This document shows positions 54,290 through 62,726 of a stretch of 64,000 nt of DNA, piece after piece; the stretch's first letter is position 1; every line of letters begins with the position of its first letter. Made by a program: the position numbers and the translations under genes. Where the stretch lies: NCBI GenBank assembly GCA_963643175.1, contig CAVIJF010000001.1, forward strand, positions 196,510 to 260,509, written 5' to 3'. The stretch comes from CAMEON01 sp963643175. Its GTDB lineage: Bacteria; Bacillota; Clostridia; Oscillospirales; CAG-272. The notes below the pieces were generated by a model, which saw only the letters and a program-made list of their open reading frames with translations, was not told where the DNA came from and did no database searches.

Positions 54290-54300
54290 TTTTACACTGT

Positions 54301-54320
54301 CATAGATAGGCATAGATAGG
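54301..54320 (+). repeat. Two tandem copies of CATAGATAGG
   Basis: A 10-base unit occurs twice, followed by TAGGAGGG, the ribosome binding site of the next gene. Slippage here would change leader spacing but no coding frame. Confidence 0.6.
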
Positions 54321-54336
54321 TAGGAGGGCGTTCCCC

Positions 54337-55425
54337 ATGGAACAAACTATTCAGGAATTCAAGTGCCCCTGCTGCAGCGGCGCCATTGAATTCGACACCA
54401 GTCTCCAGAAAATGAAATGTCCGTATTGCGATACGGAATTCGAGCTGGACACGCTCCGGCAGTTTGACAAAACAATCCGGGAGGAACAGCCGGATCACCT
54501 GGACTGGAAAACCGAAAGCCAGTCATGGGATGCGGCGGAGGCGCAGAGCATGGCAAGTTATGTCTGCAACTCCTGCGGCGGCGAAATCATCGCGGAAGCG
54601 GCTGCCGCCGCCACCTTCTGCCCCTTCTGCGGGAACCCTGTCATTCTCAGGGGCAATTTGGAGGGCGATCTGCGTCCCGATCTGGTTATCCCGTTCAAGG
54701 TGGACAAAAAAGCCGCCGTCGCGGCGATGGCAAAGCATCTGTCCGGCAAGCGGCTCCTGCCCCGGGTATTCAAGGACGAGAACCACCTGCAGGAAATCAA
54801 GGGAATCTATGTTCCCTTCTGGCTGTACGATGCGGACTGCGAGACCGGCATCCGCTTCCGCGCAACGCAGGTGCGCACATGGAGCAGCCGAGACTACATC
54901 TACACCGAAACCTCGCACTTTGCAGTCTTCCGCCGCGGCTCGCTGTCCTTTGAGCACGTCCCGGTGGACGGATCGACCCAGATTCCGAATGACCTGATGG
55001 AATCCATTGAGCCGTTTGACTACCGCGAGGCGGTGGACTTCCGGACGGCGTACCTGTCCGGTTTCTTCGCCGACCGCTACAACGAGTCTGCCTCCGACTG
55101 TGAGGAACGCGCCAACGAACGCATCCGGAACAGCACGCAGGCGGCGGTCATGGCTACGGTGCAGGGGTACTCCAGCATCACGCCGGAGCACATCTCGGTA
55201 CAGATGCAGGCAGGCAAAACGCTCTATGCCCTGCTTCCGGTCTGGATATTGACCACCAAGTGGAACGGACAAAACTATACCTTCGCCATGAACGGGCAGA
55301 CAGGTAAATTTGTGGGCAATCTGCCGATGGACAAGGCGGCATACCACAAGTGGCTCTGGGGACTGACCGCCGCCGTCAGCGCGGGTATCATCGGGCTGTC
55401 CTACCTCATCCACCTGCTGACCTGA
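54337..55425 (+). CDS. Zinc-ribbon membrane-anchored protein (YdjG-like)
   Basis: A 362-residue protein related to B. subtilis YdjG. It starts with two zinc ribbons (FKCPCCSGAIEFD...MKCPYCDTEFE, and YVCNSCGGEIIAE...FCPFCGNPVIL), continues with a soluble TFIIB-ribbon-associated domain (ENHLQEIKGIYVPFWLYDADCETGI) and ends in a single transmembrane helix (about 338-360). GGAGGG lies nine bases upstream. In B. subtilis the YdjG-type partner recruits PspA to the membrane; here only the SPFH and TPM partners are beside it. Confidence 0.86.
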   Translation: MEQTIQEFKCPCCSGAIEFDTSLQKMKCPYCDTEFELDTLRQFDKTIREEQPDHLDWKTESQSWDAAEAQSMASYVCNSCGGEIIAEAAAAATFCPFCGNPVILRGNLEGDLRPDLVIPFKVDKKAAVAAMAKHLSGKRLLPRVFKDENHLQEIKGIYVPFWLYDADCETGIRFRATQVRTWSSRDYIYTETSHFAVFRRGSLSFEHVPVDGSTQIPNDLMESIEPFDYREAVDFRTAYLSGFFADRYNESASDCEERANERIRNSTQAAVMATVQGYSSITPEHISVQMQAGKTLYALLPVWILTTKWNGQNYTFAMNGQTGKFVGNLPMDKAAYHKWLWGLTAAVSAGIIGLSYLIHLLT

Positions 55426-55438
55426 GGAGGTGAGGCGT

Positions 55439-56242
55439 ATGAAAAAGACAGTACAGCCCACCCGGCGCAGATTTGCCGGGATACTGGCGGCAGTCATACT
55501 CGGTATTTGCCTGCTGATGACGGTCGGAATACTGACGGTCAGTGCGGCAGACACGCACCCGCCCCGGTTGATTGACAATGCGGGACTGCTGAGTCAGGCG
55601 GATGCAGACTCCCTGCGCACCCTGCTGGACGAGTACAGCGAGGAACTGCAGATGGACATTGTGGTCGTGACAACCACCACACTCGGCGGCAAAACACCGC
55701 AGGACTATGCAGACGACTACTTTGACTACAATGGCTACGGATACGGCGAGAACCGGGACGGCGTTCTGTTCCTGCGCTACATCAACGGCACCGCCAAGGA
55801 AGTGTGGATTTCCACCAGCGGCGAAGGCATCCATGCTGTTTCGGATTCGGTCATGGAAACCATTTTTGACAATATCTCCTCCGACATTTACAGCGGGCAG
55901 TATGCCGCCGCCTTCCGGACCTTCGCGCAGAACGTGCGGGACGAGGTAATAAGCTACCGGGCATACGATCCCATCTGGATTTTCATCGGGTTGGCAGTCG
56001 GTCTGGGCGTCGGACTGATCGTGACGGGCACCATGCGCTCCTCGCTGAAATCTGTCAGGCAGCAGCGCTTCGCCGGAAACTACATCAAGGACGGCAGTCT
56101 CAACATCACGGAAGCGCGGGATATTTTCCTGTACCGCACTGTGACGCGGGTTGCCAAGCCCAAGGAATCCTCCGGCGGCGGTTCCTCCACGCATACAAGC
56201 TCTTCCGGCAGTTCGCACGGCGGCGGCGGAAGATCCATGTAG
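55439..56242 (+). CDS. TPM-domain membrane protein (YdjH-like)
   Basis: A 267-residue protein with an N-terminal signal/transmembrane segment (about 10-38), an extracytoplasmic TPM domain (PRLIDNAGLLSQADADSLRTLLDEYSEEL, then YFDYNGYGYGENRDGVLFLRY), a second transmembrane helix (FIGLAVGLGVGLIVTG) and a low-complexity Ser/Gly/His tail ending SSGSSHGGGGRSM. It matches B. subtilis YdjH. GGAGGTG precedes the ATG at 55439; a GTG three codons upstream is less likely. Third gene of the cluster. Confidence 0.86.
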   Translation: MKKTVQPTRRRFAGILAAVILGICLLMTVGILTVSAADTHPPRLIDNAGLLSQADADSLRTLLDEYSEELQMDIVVVTTTTLGGKTPQDYADDYFDYNGYGYGENRDGVLFLRYINGTAKEVWISTSGEGIHAVSDSVMETIFDNISSDIYSGQYAAAFRTFAQNVRDEVISYRAYDPIWIFIGLAVGLGVGLIVTGTMRSSLKSVRQQRFAGNYIKDGSLNITEARDIFLYRTVTRVAKPKESSGGGSSTHTSSSGSSHGGGGRSM

Positions 56243-56260
56243 ACGCATTCCGCCGCATAC

Positions 56261-56306
56261 CGGGAAAATCCGGGGAGCCCTTACAAGGGCTCCCCGGATT
56301 TTCCCG
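56261..56306. terminator. Long perfect hairpin between convergent genes
   Basis: The two 22-base arms (56261-56282 and 56285-56306) are exact complements; the inner part is CCGGGGAGCCCTT/AAGGGCTCCCCGG. The T-runs lie at the base of the stem. It probably terminates both strands. Confidence 0.85.
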
Positions 56307-56310
56307 TGGA

Positions 56311-57225
56311 TTATTCCGCGGAATTTTCCGCGGAATTTTCCGCGGAATTTTCCGTATTCTCTTTCATCATCCGCTCCACCGTCGCGGCAAGATGTGCCAC
56401 GCAGTCCGCCATGAAGCGGCAGGCAGTCGGGCGGAAATCCTTATCGTAATGGTACAGGAAGCGCCCCGCCTCCAACGTCATATCGCCCCGGTAGCGGATG
56501 TCCGCCAGCGCACGGCAAACCGCCTCCCACCGGATGTTGCCCATACCGGGCAGATTGTGCAGGTCGTTGACATAGTCCACATCGTGGATGTGCAGGGCGC
56601 CCAGCCGATCGTGACCGAGGACGCGCACGGCATCCTCCGGTTCCCGCCCGCACAGTGCCACGTGCCCCAAGTCGAGACAGACCGTGAAGCTCTCCGGATC
56701 GTCCAGCGTGTCGTAATACGCCGCCAGCTCGTGCGGGTCTGCGCACACGTCGTCCACGATGTACCGGTTGACCGGATGGTTCTGCCACATATTCTCAATG
56801 GCGATGCGCACGCCCGCCTCGCGGGCATACGATGCAAGCGAACGGTAAAACGCCATGTTCATATCGAACAGTTCCCGCTCGTGACCGTAGTAGCGTCCCT
56901 TTTGCAGGGGGTGCACCACCACCTGCCGGATGCCGAGCCGTCCGGCAAAGGCAAATACGCGCGGCATCTGCGGCACCAGCACCTCCGTATAGTGCGCGTA
57001 CCCGCCGCCGCAGGGCGCGTGCGCCTGATTAAACACCACGCCCCGGCTGTTCGCCAACGCCCGGAGCCGGTCGGCGGTTTCACGCCAGTCCTCCCGGAAC
57101 AGAAAATCGTTTTCTTCGCTCAGATTCAGGTCGATTGCCGGAAACCCGGCGTCCATCATCAGCTCCAGCCCGCGCTCCAGTCCGTACTCACTGATCATGC
57201 CGGATGTTGTGGATGAATACAGCAT
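56311..57225 (-). CDS. Sugar phosphate isomerase/epimerase-like TIM barrel with ENSA repeats
   Basis: A 304-residue xylose-isomerase-like TIM-barrel (AP endonuclease 2 family). Seen are MISEYGLERGLELMMDAGFPAIDLNLSEE, VVHPLQKGRYYGHE, RIAIENMWQNHP, TVCLDLGHVALCGREPEDAVRV and LHIHDVDYVNDLHNLPGMG, which carry the conserved metal ligands. Sugar isomerisation or epimerisation is inferred. The C-terminus ends ENTENSAENSAENSAE, encoded by three copies of a 12-base unit. The ATG at 57225 has GGGAAGGGAG upstream; the frame extends further but without a start signal. Confidence 0.83.
   Translation of the reverse strand: MLYSSTTSGMISEYGLERGLELMMDAGFPAIDLNLSEENDFLFREDWRETADRLRALANSRGVVFNQAHAPCGGGYAHYTEVLVPQMPRVFAFAGRLGIRQVVVHPLQKGRYYGHERELFDMNMAFYRSLASYAREAGVRIAIENMWQNHPVNRYIVDDVCADPHELAAYYDTLDDPESFTVCLDLGHVALCGREPEDAVRVLGHDRLGALHIHDVDYVNDLHNLPGMGNIRWEAVCRALADIRYRGDMTLEAGRFLYHYDKDFRPTACRFMADCVAHLAATVERMMKENTENSAENSAENSAE
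56314..56352. repeat. 12-bp tandem repeat inside a gene
   Basis: The unit TTCCGCGGAATT occurs three times plus a partial copy. It is itself palindromic and encodes the repeat Glu-Asn-Ser-Ala at the very C-terminus of the TIM-barrel protein. Confidence 0.85.
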
Positions 57226-57310
57226 ACAGCTCCCTTCCCCGCTCTGCGGAAAGCAGCTCCGGAATTCGAAACCGCTTTGTTTTTTGTAAGTATAATAAGT
57301 ATAAATTGAT

Positions 57311-59710
57311 TTACTGCGCCAGCCCGGCGAGATATTTCTTAATTTCCGGCAATCCGGCGTACTTTTCGGTCGCGCCGTCCGAAACAACCACCAGCGTGGG
57401 TGCCTGACGGACGCCGTACTCCTTCGCCATGTCGATGTGCTCGTTGGCATAGATTTTCTCGTAAACCATGCCTGCCTTATCCAGCGCCACCGCCGCAATC
57501 TTGCAGTTGGGGCAGGTGGGTGTGGCGAACAGGTACATCCGCGCATTGCAGGTCTGCGGCTCCGCCGTCACGGGCGCCGCCTCTCCGGCAGTGCAGGACG
57601 CCGCACCGTCCGAACGGGGACCGACGTGCGTCAGATGGGAGGCGCCGAGGTCGTAGGTCTTGCGGTCCTTGAACTCCTGCGACTTGCCGTCGTTCCAGTT
57701 CTGCACGGGGCGGTAGTAGCCGGTGATACGGCTGTATACCTCCGTCTTCTGACCGCAGATGGGGCAGGTATACTGCTCGCCGGTCAGATAGCCGTGGTCG
57801 CGGCAGACCGAATAGGTGGGGGACAGCGTGTAGTAGGGCAGGCGGTAGTTCTCAGCAATCTTGCGCACCAGCGCCGCCGCCGCCTTCCAGTCAGGCAGCT
57901 TCTCGCCGAGGAAGGCGTGGAAAACCGTACCCGATGTGTACAGCGTCTGCAGCTCGTCCTGAATATCCAGCGCCGTGAAGATGTCCTCCGTGTAACCGAC
58001 CGGCAGGTGGGAGGAGTTGGTATAGTACGGGGTGTCGCCGTCGCGGGCAGCCGTGATGATGTCCGGGAAGCGCTCCTTGTCATGCTTGGCGAAGCGGTAG
58101 GAAGTGGACTCGGCGGGCGTTGCCTCCAGATTGTACAGATCGCCGTACATCTCCTGATAGTCGGACAGGCGCTCCCGCATATGGTTCAGCACCTCGGCAG
58201 TAAACTTCTGCGCCGCCGTATGCGTCAGATCCTCACGTAGCCAGTTGGCATTGAGGCACGCCTCGTTCATGCCGACCAGACCGATGGTGGAAAAGTGATT
58301 GTCGAAGGAGCCGAGATAGCGCTTGGTGTAGGGATACAGTCCGTTCTCCATCAGCTGGGTAATGACGCGGCGCTTGATTTTGAGCGAGCGGGCGGAGATA
58401 TCCATCAGCCGGTCAAGGCGGCGGTAGAAGTCCTCCACGTTGCTTGCCTGATAGGCAATGCTGGGCATATTGATGGTCACGACGCCCACCGAACCGGTAG
58501 ATTCGCCGCTTCCGAAGAAACCGCCGGACTTCTTGCGCAGCTCGCGCAGGTCAAGGCGCAGGCGGCAGCACATGGAACGGACATCGGTCGGCTCCATATC
58601 GCTGTTGACATAGTTGGAGAAGTACGGCGTGCCGTACTTGGATGTCATCTCAAACAGCAGGCGGTTGTTTTCGGTATCCGACCAGTCAAAATTGCGGGTT
58701 ATGGAGTAGGTGGGAATGGGGTACTGGAAGCCGCGCCCGTTGGCGTCGCCCTCAATCATGGTCTCGATGAACGCCTTGTTTACGATGTCCATCTCGTGCT
58801 GGCAGTCCTTGTACTTGAAGTCCATTTCCTTTCCGCCAATAATGCAGTTCTGCTCGGCGAGATCAGGCGGAACCACCCAGTCCAGCGTAATGTTGGAGAA
58901 AGGCGCCTGCGTGCCCCAGCGGGAAGGCGTATTGACGCCGAAGATGAAGGACTCGATGCACTTCTTCACGGCGTCGTAACTCAGATTGTCGTACTTGACG
59001 AAAGGCGCAAGGTATGTATCGAAGGAGGAGAACGCCTGCGCGCCCGCCCACTCGTTCTGCATGATACCGAGGAAGTTGACCATCTGGTTGCACAGCGTCG
59101 CCAGATGCTTGGCGGGCGCCGAAGTAATCTTACCGGTCACGCCGCCCAGTCCCTCCTGAATCAGCTGCTTGAGCGACCATCCGGCGCAATAGCCGGTCAG
59201 CATGGAGAGGTCATGCAGGTGGATGTCCGCATTGCGGTGCGCATCGGCGATTTCCTCGTCGTAGACCTCGCTCAGCCAGTAGTTGGCGGTGATGGCACCG
59301 GAGTTGGACAGAATCAGACCGCCGACCGAATAGGTAACGGTGGAGTTTTCCTTGACACGCCAGTCGTTGACCTTGAGGTAGTTGTCCACAATCTTTTTGT
59401 AGTCCAGCAGCGTATTGCTCATATTGCGCATACGCTCACGCTGTTTACGGTACAGGATGTAGGACTTGGCGACCTCGTCATAGCCCGCCTTAATCAGAAC
59501 CGACTCCACGCTGTCCTGAATATCCTCCACCGACACCCGATCCTCCTTGATTTTGGACTGGAAGTCGGATGTGACCTTCAGCGCCAGAAAGTCGATGGTA
59601 TCATCGTTATACTGCAAATCGCAGGCATCAAACGCCTTGATGATTGCATTCCGTATCTTGCTCAGGTTGAAATTGACAACCTTGCCGTCCCGTTTGACTA
59701 CTGTATACAT
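57311..59710 (-). CDS. nrdD: Anaerobic ribonucleoside-triphosphate reductase with fused thioredoxin-like domain
   Basis: Oxygen-sensitive glycyl-radical enzyme that makes dNTPs from NTPs. The 799-residue protein has an N-terminal ATP-cone (YTVVKRDGKVVNFN...), the finger-loop core, a zinc site CRDHGY...CPICG, and the glycyl radical segment RITGYYRP with Gly664. Unusually, residues from about 705 form a thioredoxin/glutaredoxin-like domain with CPNC (733-736) and the cis-Pro loop QAPTL. This may reduce the active site. AAAGGAG is seven bases upstream. Two NrdR-like boxes sit before its promoter; nrdG follows upstream on the same strand. Confidence 0.95.
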   Translation of the reverse strand: MYTVVKRDGKVVNFNLSKIRNAIIKAFDACDLQYNDDTIDFLALKVTSDFQSKIKEDRVSVEDIQDSVESVLIKAGYDEVAKSYILYRKQRERMRNMSNTLLDYKKIVDNYLKVNDWRVKENSTVTYSVGGLILSNSGAITANYWLSEVYDEEIADAHRNADIHLHDLSMLTGYCAGWSLKQLIQEGLGGVTGKITSAPAKHLATLCNQMVNFLGIMQNEWAGAQAFSSFDTYLAPFVKYDNLSYDAVKKCIESFIFGVNTPSRWGTQAPFSNITLDWVVPPDLAEQNCIIGGKEMDFKYKDCQHEMDIVNKAFIETMIEGDANGRGFQYPIPTYSITRNFDWSDTENNRLLFEMTSKYGTPYFSNYVNSDMEPTDVRSMCCRLRLDLRELRKKSGGFFGSGESTGSVGVVTINMPSIAYQASNVEDFYRRLDRLMDISARSLKIKRRVITQLMENGLYPYTKRYLGSFDNHFSTIGLVGMNEACLNANWLREDLTHTAAQKFTAEVLNHMRERLSDYQEMYGDLYNLEATPAESTSYRFAKHDKERFPDIITAARDGDTPYYTNSSHLPVGYTEDIFTALDIQDELQTLYTSGTVFHAFLGEKLPDWKAAAALVRKIAENYRLPYYTLSPTYSVCRDHGYLTGEQYTCPICGQKTEVYSRITGYYRPVQNWNDGKSQEFKDRKTYDLGASHLTHVGPRSDGAASCTAGEAAPVTAEPQTCNARMYLFATPTCPNCKIAAVALDKAGMVYEKIYANEHIDMAKEYGVRQAPTLVVVSDGATEKYAGLPEIKKYLAGLAQ

Positions 59711-59776
59711 ACTGCCTCTCCTTTGTTCCTCTGTATGCGCGGCGTCTGGCTGTCAGCCGGAGTGCGCTGTTCTTAT

Positions 59777-59805
59777 ACTATACCATACTTGCCACTGTTT
59801 GTCAA
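59777..59805 (-). promoter_or_regulatory. Promoter of nrdD
   Basis: TTGACA (59800-59805, minus strand) and TATAGT (59777-59782), spacer 17, TATGG extended -10. Confidence 0.82.
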
Positions 59806-59813
59806 GCCCGTTT

Positions 59814-59829
59814 TTTCTATATTTTGTGT
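59814..59829 (-). promoter_or_regulatory. NrdR-like box 1
   Basis: ACACAAAATATAGAAA on the minus strand matches 12 of 16 positions of the NrdR consensus acaCwAtATaTwgtgt. It lies nine bases upstream of the nrdD -35 box. Confidence 0.6.
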
Positions 59830-59844
59830 TAAATTTGAAAAATA

Positions 59845-59860
59845 TGTCAAGATATTGTGT
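59845..59860 (-). promoter_or_regulatory. NrdR-like box 2
   Basis: ACACAATATCTTGACA on the minus strand also matches 12 of 16 positions. Its start is exactly 31 bases from box 1, the tandem spacing known for NrdR sites. Confidence 0.6.
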
Positions 59861-59894
59861 CTGCTGCCTTCTCCGGGACAGCACGGCAGCGTGC

Positions 59895-60593
59895 TCACAC
59901 GCCGCGCAGGTCGGTCGGAATGCCCCGGTCGCACGCGATTTTCCGCATAGTCTCGAGCGTCCCGGGCGTATGCGCTGTGAACGGTCCGCTGCCCACAAGG
60001 CTCCCGCTGTCCTTGAAATTCTGCAAAAAGTAGTGCCGCGCTCCGGATATCCGGTCGGCGATGGCGGCAATATCCGCCTCCGTGTGCAGCTCCCGGACAA
60101 CGGTCGTGCGGAACTCATAGTCCACGGCACCGCCGAGCAGATAGTCCATACTGACAAAGACGCCGGACAGCTCCGTCTCCGGGATTCCCGCCGTCATGGC
60201 GTACTTGGCGGGGCTGTTCTTGACGTCCATGGCGACGTAATCCACCAGCCCCTCCTCAACCAGCACACGCAGCGTTCCGGGGTGCGTGCCGTTCGTATCC
60301 AGCTTGACGGCGTACCCCAGCTCCTTCACCTGCCGCAGAAATCCGGCAAGCCCCGGCTGGAGCGTCGGCTCCCCGCCCGTGACGCACACGCCGTCCAGAA
60401 GTCCCTTCCGGCGCCGGAGGTATGCCAGCACATCCGCCTCTTCCCATATATCGTCTGCCTGCTCCAGCTCCGTGACCAGCAGCGCATTGTGGCAGAAGGG
60501 GCAGCGCATATTGCACCCTCCCGTGAACAGAGTGCAGGCAACCTGACCCGGAAAGTCAAGCAGCGTCATTTTCTGAAATCCGTAAAAGCGCAT
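59895..60593 (-). CDS. nrdG: Anaerobic ribonucleotide reductase activating protein (radical SAM)
   Basis: Installs the glycyl radical on NrdD. The 232-residue protein is a radical SAM enzyme with CNMRCPFC, GGEPTLQPGL and a Gly-rich C-terminal part, longer than the shortest NrdG forms and of the pflA-like class that accompanies NrdD in Clostridia. The ribosome binding site is weak: a good AAAGGAG lies about 30 bases upstream, so the start 60593 is the least certain detail. It precedes nrdD in transcription order, but nrdD has its own promoter. Confidence 0.9.
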   Translation of the reverse strand: MRFYGFQKMTLLDFPGQVACTLFTGGCNMRCPFCHNALLVTELEQADDIWEEADVLAYLRRRKGLLDGVCVTGGEPTLQPGLAGFLRQVKELGYAVKLDTNGTHPGTLRVLVEEGLVDYVAMDVKNSPAKYAMTAGIPETELSGVFVSMDYLLGGAVDYEFRTTVVRELHTEADIAAIADRISGARHYFLQNFKDSGSLVGSGPFTAHTPGTLETMRKIACDRGIPTDLRGV

Positions 60594-60673
60594 GGTATCC
60601 GTCGGGCTGACAGCCCCGACACTCCTTTCAGTTCAATATGCCGGACAGAGGGGACGGCGCCTCCCTGCCCCCG

Positions 60674-61765
60674 TCAGTTGCCGTTCGGGAAAGGACCGTA
60701 CAGGGTCAGCGCCGGAACGTGGCGCACGGTAAAGGGGGCGTACTCGCTGTTGTCCGGCAGTGCACCGGTTTCCGCATCCGGGTTGAGCGTGACCAGCGTG
60801 CCGCCCATGTGACCGGGAATATGATAGTCGTACTGCCCTGTCTTGAGTCCGTATGTCCAGCGGACACCCTGCCAGAGCACGGAGGTGTTGATGGCGTGGT
60901 CATGCCCCACAAACACGCCGTCCGTGCAGGCGGCACGCATGGCATCGCGGAAGCCCTCCGGCGACGCGAACGCGCTGTGCATCTCCCGGCGGCAGCCGAA
61001 GTCCCCGTTGCGCGCAGGCACGTCCGCGCCGATAACATAGCTGCGCCGGATGTCCTCCGTCTCGTAGCCGCATGAACGGGCGGAAAGCAGGAAGTCGGTC
61101 GTGGGAATATGGAAAGCAAGCAATCCGGGAATATCGCCCGCCTGCCCGACCGCCTCACCGCGTGCGCGGAGCCACGCGACCTGATCCGGCGCGAAGCCCG
61201 CCGTCCGACACAGCGCCGGGTCGGTTCCGCCGCCGCAGCCGTTGGAATCCATCATGTACAGGACGCGGCACAGCCGTCCGCCGACCGATATGCCGACCGT
61301 GTAGTTGCCGTGCCCGGTCACATCCCCCCGGCGGAACAGGCAGTACGACCCGCTCTCCAGCAGGTCACACTGCCATGCCACCCCGCGGGCGCTTTCGTTG
61401 TCGTGATTGCCGAACACCGGTGCCCACGGAATGCACAGCCCGTTCATGAAGGCGCAGAACTGCTCCAGACTCCGCCCGCTGTCGTCAAATTCCCCGTACA
61501 CGATGTCGCCCGTGATGAAAATCAAATCCGGGTTGGTCTGCGCCACCAGGCTGCGGATGTGCCCGTAGCACTCGGCATCCGCGTTTTCCGGCGCCCAGCA
61601 TACGATTTCCCGGTCGTTCAGCCGTCCCGGGAACCGCCTCTGGCTGGCGTCAATAACCTGCATATCCGTCAGCTGCAGGATGCGCGGTATGCGCCCCGCA
61701 GGCAGCCGCACCAGAAAATCACAGCCGGGTGCGTCGGCGTTGGCCATATACTGTCGGTCTGCCAT
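60674..61765 (-). CDS. Calcineurin-like metallophosphoesterase
   Basis: A 363-residue phosphoesterase with motifs ILQLTDMQVID, ITGDIVYGEFDDS, PVFGNHDNESARG, AFHIPTTDF and FVGHDHAINT. It is related to the YkuE/purple-acid-type cytoplasmic enzymes but not to the one at 22.1 kb. No signal peptide. GGGGGAAAGA lies just before the ATG. It follows sufB by 25 bases and may share its transcript. Substrate unknown. Confidence 0.87.
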   Translation of the reverse strand: MADRQYMANADAPGCDFLVRLPAGRIPRILQLTDMQVIDASQRRFPGRLNDREIVCWAPENADAECYGHIRSLVAQTNPDLIFITGDIVYGEFDDSGRSLEQFCAFMNGLCIPWAPVFGNHDNESARGVAWQCDLLESGSYCLFRRGDVTGHGNYTVGISVGGRLCRVLYMMDSNGCGGGTDPALCRTAGFAPDQVAWLRARGEAVGQAGDIPGLLAFHIPTTDFLLSARSCGYETEDIRRSYVIGADVPARNGDFGCRREMHSAFASPEGFRDAMRAACTDGVFVGHDHAINTSVLWQGVRWTYGLKTGQYDYHIPGHMGGTLVTLNPDAETGALPDNSEYAPFTVRHVPALTLYGPFPNGN

Positions 61766-61790
61766 ATCTGTTCTTTCCCCCGTTGTTGTT

Positions 61791-62726
61791 TTATTTAAGG
61801 AACCCGTTGATAATCTGTTCCTCTGCCTGCTTTTCCGTCAGACCGAGCGTCATCAGCTTGGTCAGCTGCTCTCCGGCAATCTTTCCGATAGCCGCCTCAT
61901 GAATCAGCGATGCTTCGACATGGTTGGCGGCGATTTCCGGCTTTGCCGTGACCGATGCGGAATCCATGATGATGGCATCGCATTCGGTATGCCCGGAGCA
62001 GCGGTTGTTCCCGCGCACGTCCGAGACAAACAGCTGCCGGGAGGAATCGCGTGCAACCGAGCGCGACACGACGTGCGTGCCGCACCCGGCACCGTTGAGA
62101 TCGACCCGGAAATGCGTCTCCGCCCATTGGGCGCCGTGCGTCATGATTTTTTCATGAACAACCAGCGTGGCTCGGTCGGCAAGCTCGGCGTCCGTCTCGC
62201 GGCGGGTGGAGTCCACGCCCTTGATCTGCGCCGTTTCCATTTCCATGTAGCTGTCTGCGGCAAGGTGTACCTCCGTTGTCGGGTTCATGACCCGCTCGCC
62301 GGTTCCCTCCCCCTCGCCGTAGTGCTTTTCCACATACCGGACCCGCGCCCGCTCGCCGACCCAGAAGCGGTGGATGCCGCTGTGCTCGCTGGTCTCGGCA
62401 CCGCCGTTGTGAATGCCGCATCCGGCGACAATGGTGACATCACAGTCCTCACCGACGTGGAAGTCGTTGTAGACCAGCTCTTTCAGTCCCGTCTGCGCCA
62501 GCAGAACCGGAATGTGGACGCTTTCGTTCTTTGTGCCCGGCTCGATGTAAATATCAATACCGGCAACATCGGTTTTCTTCTCAATGCGGATGTGCGCGGA
62601 GGAATTCTTGCCGAACAGGGCGCCGTTGATACGCAGGGAGTACGCCCCCTCCGGCATCTCGTGCAGTCCGGACACCTCCGCCAGCAGCTGCTTCTGAATG
62701 GCGTCAAGCCCCTTGAATTCAGCCAT
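61791..62726 (-). CDS. sufB: SufB/SufD-family iron-sulfur scaffold protein
   Basis: A short SufBD-type protein (311 residues) that with SufC assembles Fe-S clusters. The beta-helix core shows IHNGGAETSEHSGIHRF, STRRETDAELADRATLVVHEKIM and the C-terminal MDSASVTAKPEIAANHVEASLIHEAAIGK. No SufS, SufU or second SufBD gene is present in the window. This looks like the minimal two-gene SufC/SufB (SMS/SmsCB-like) system of anaerobes. AAAGGAG precedes the ATG. The gene overlaps sufC by eight bases. Confidence 0.88.
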   Translation of the reverse strand: MAEFKGLDAIQKQLLAEVSGLHEMPEGAYSLRINGALFGKNSSAHIRIEKKTDVAGIDIYIEPGTKNESVHIPVLLAQTGLKELVYNDFHVGEDCDVTIVAGCGIHNGGAETSEHSGIHRFWVGERARVRYVEKHYGEGEGTGERVMNPTTEVHLAADSYMEMETAQIKGVDSTRRETDAELADRATLVVHEKIMTHGAQWAETHFRVDLNGAGCGTHVVSRSVARDSSRQLFVSDVRGNNRCSGHTECDAIIMDSASVTAKPEIAANHVEASLIHEAAIGKIAGEQLTKLMTLGLTEKQAEEQIINGFLK

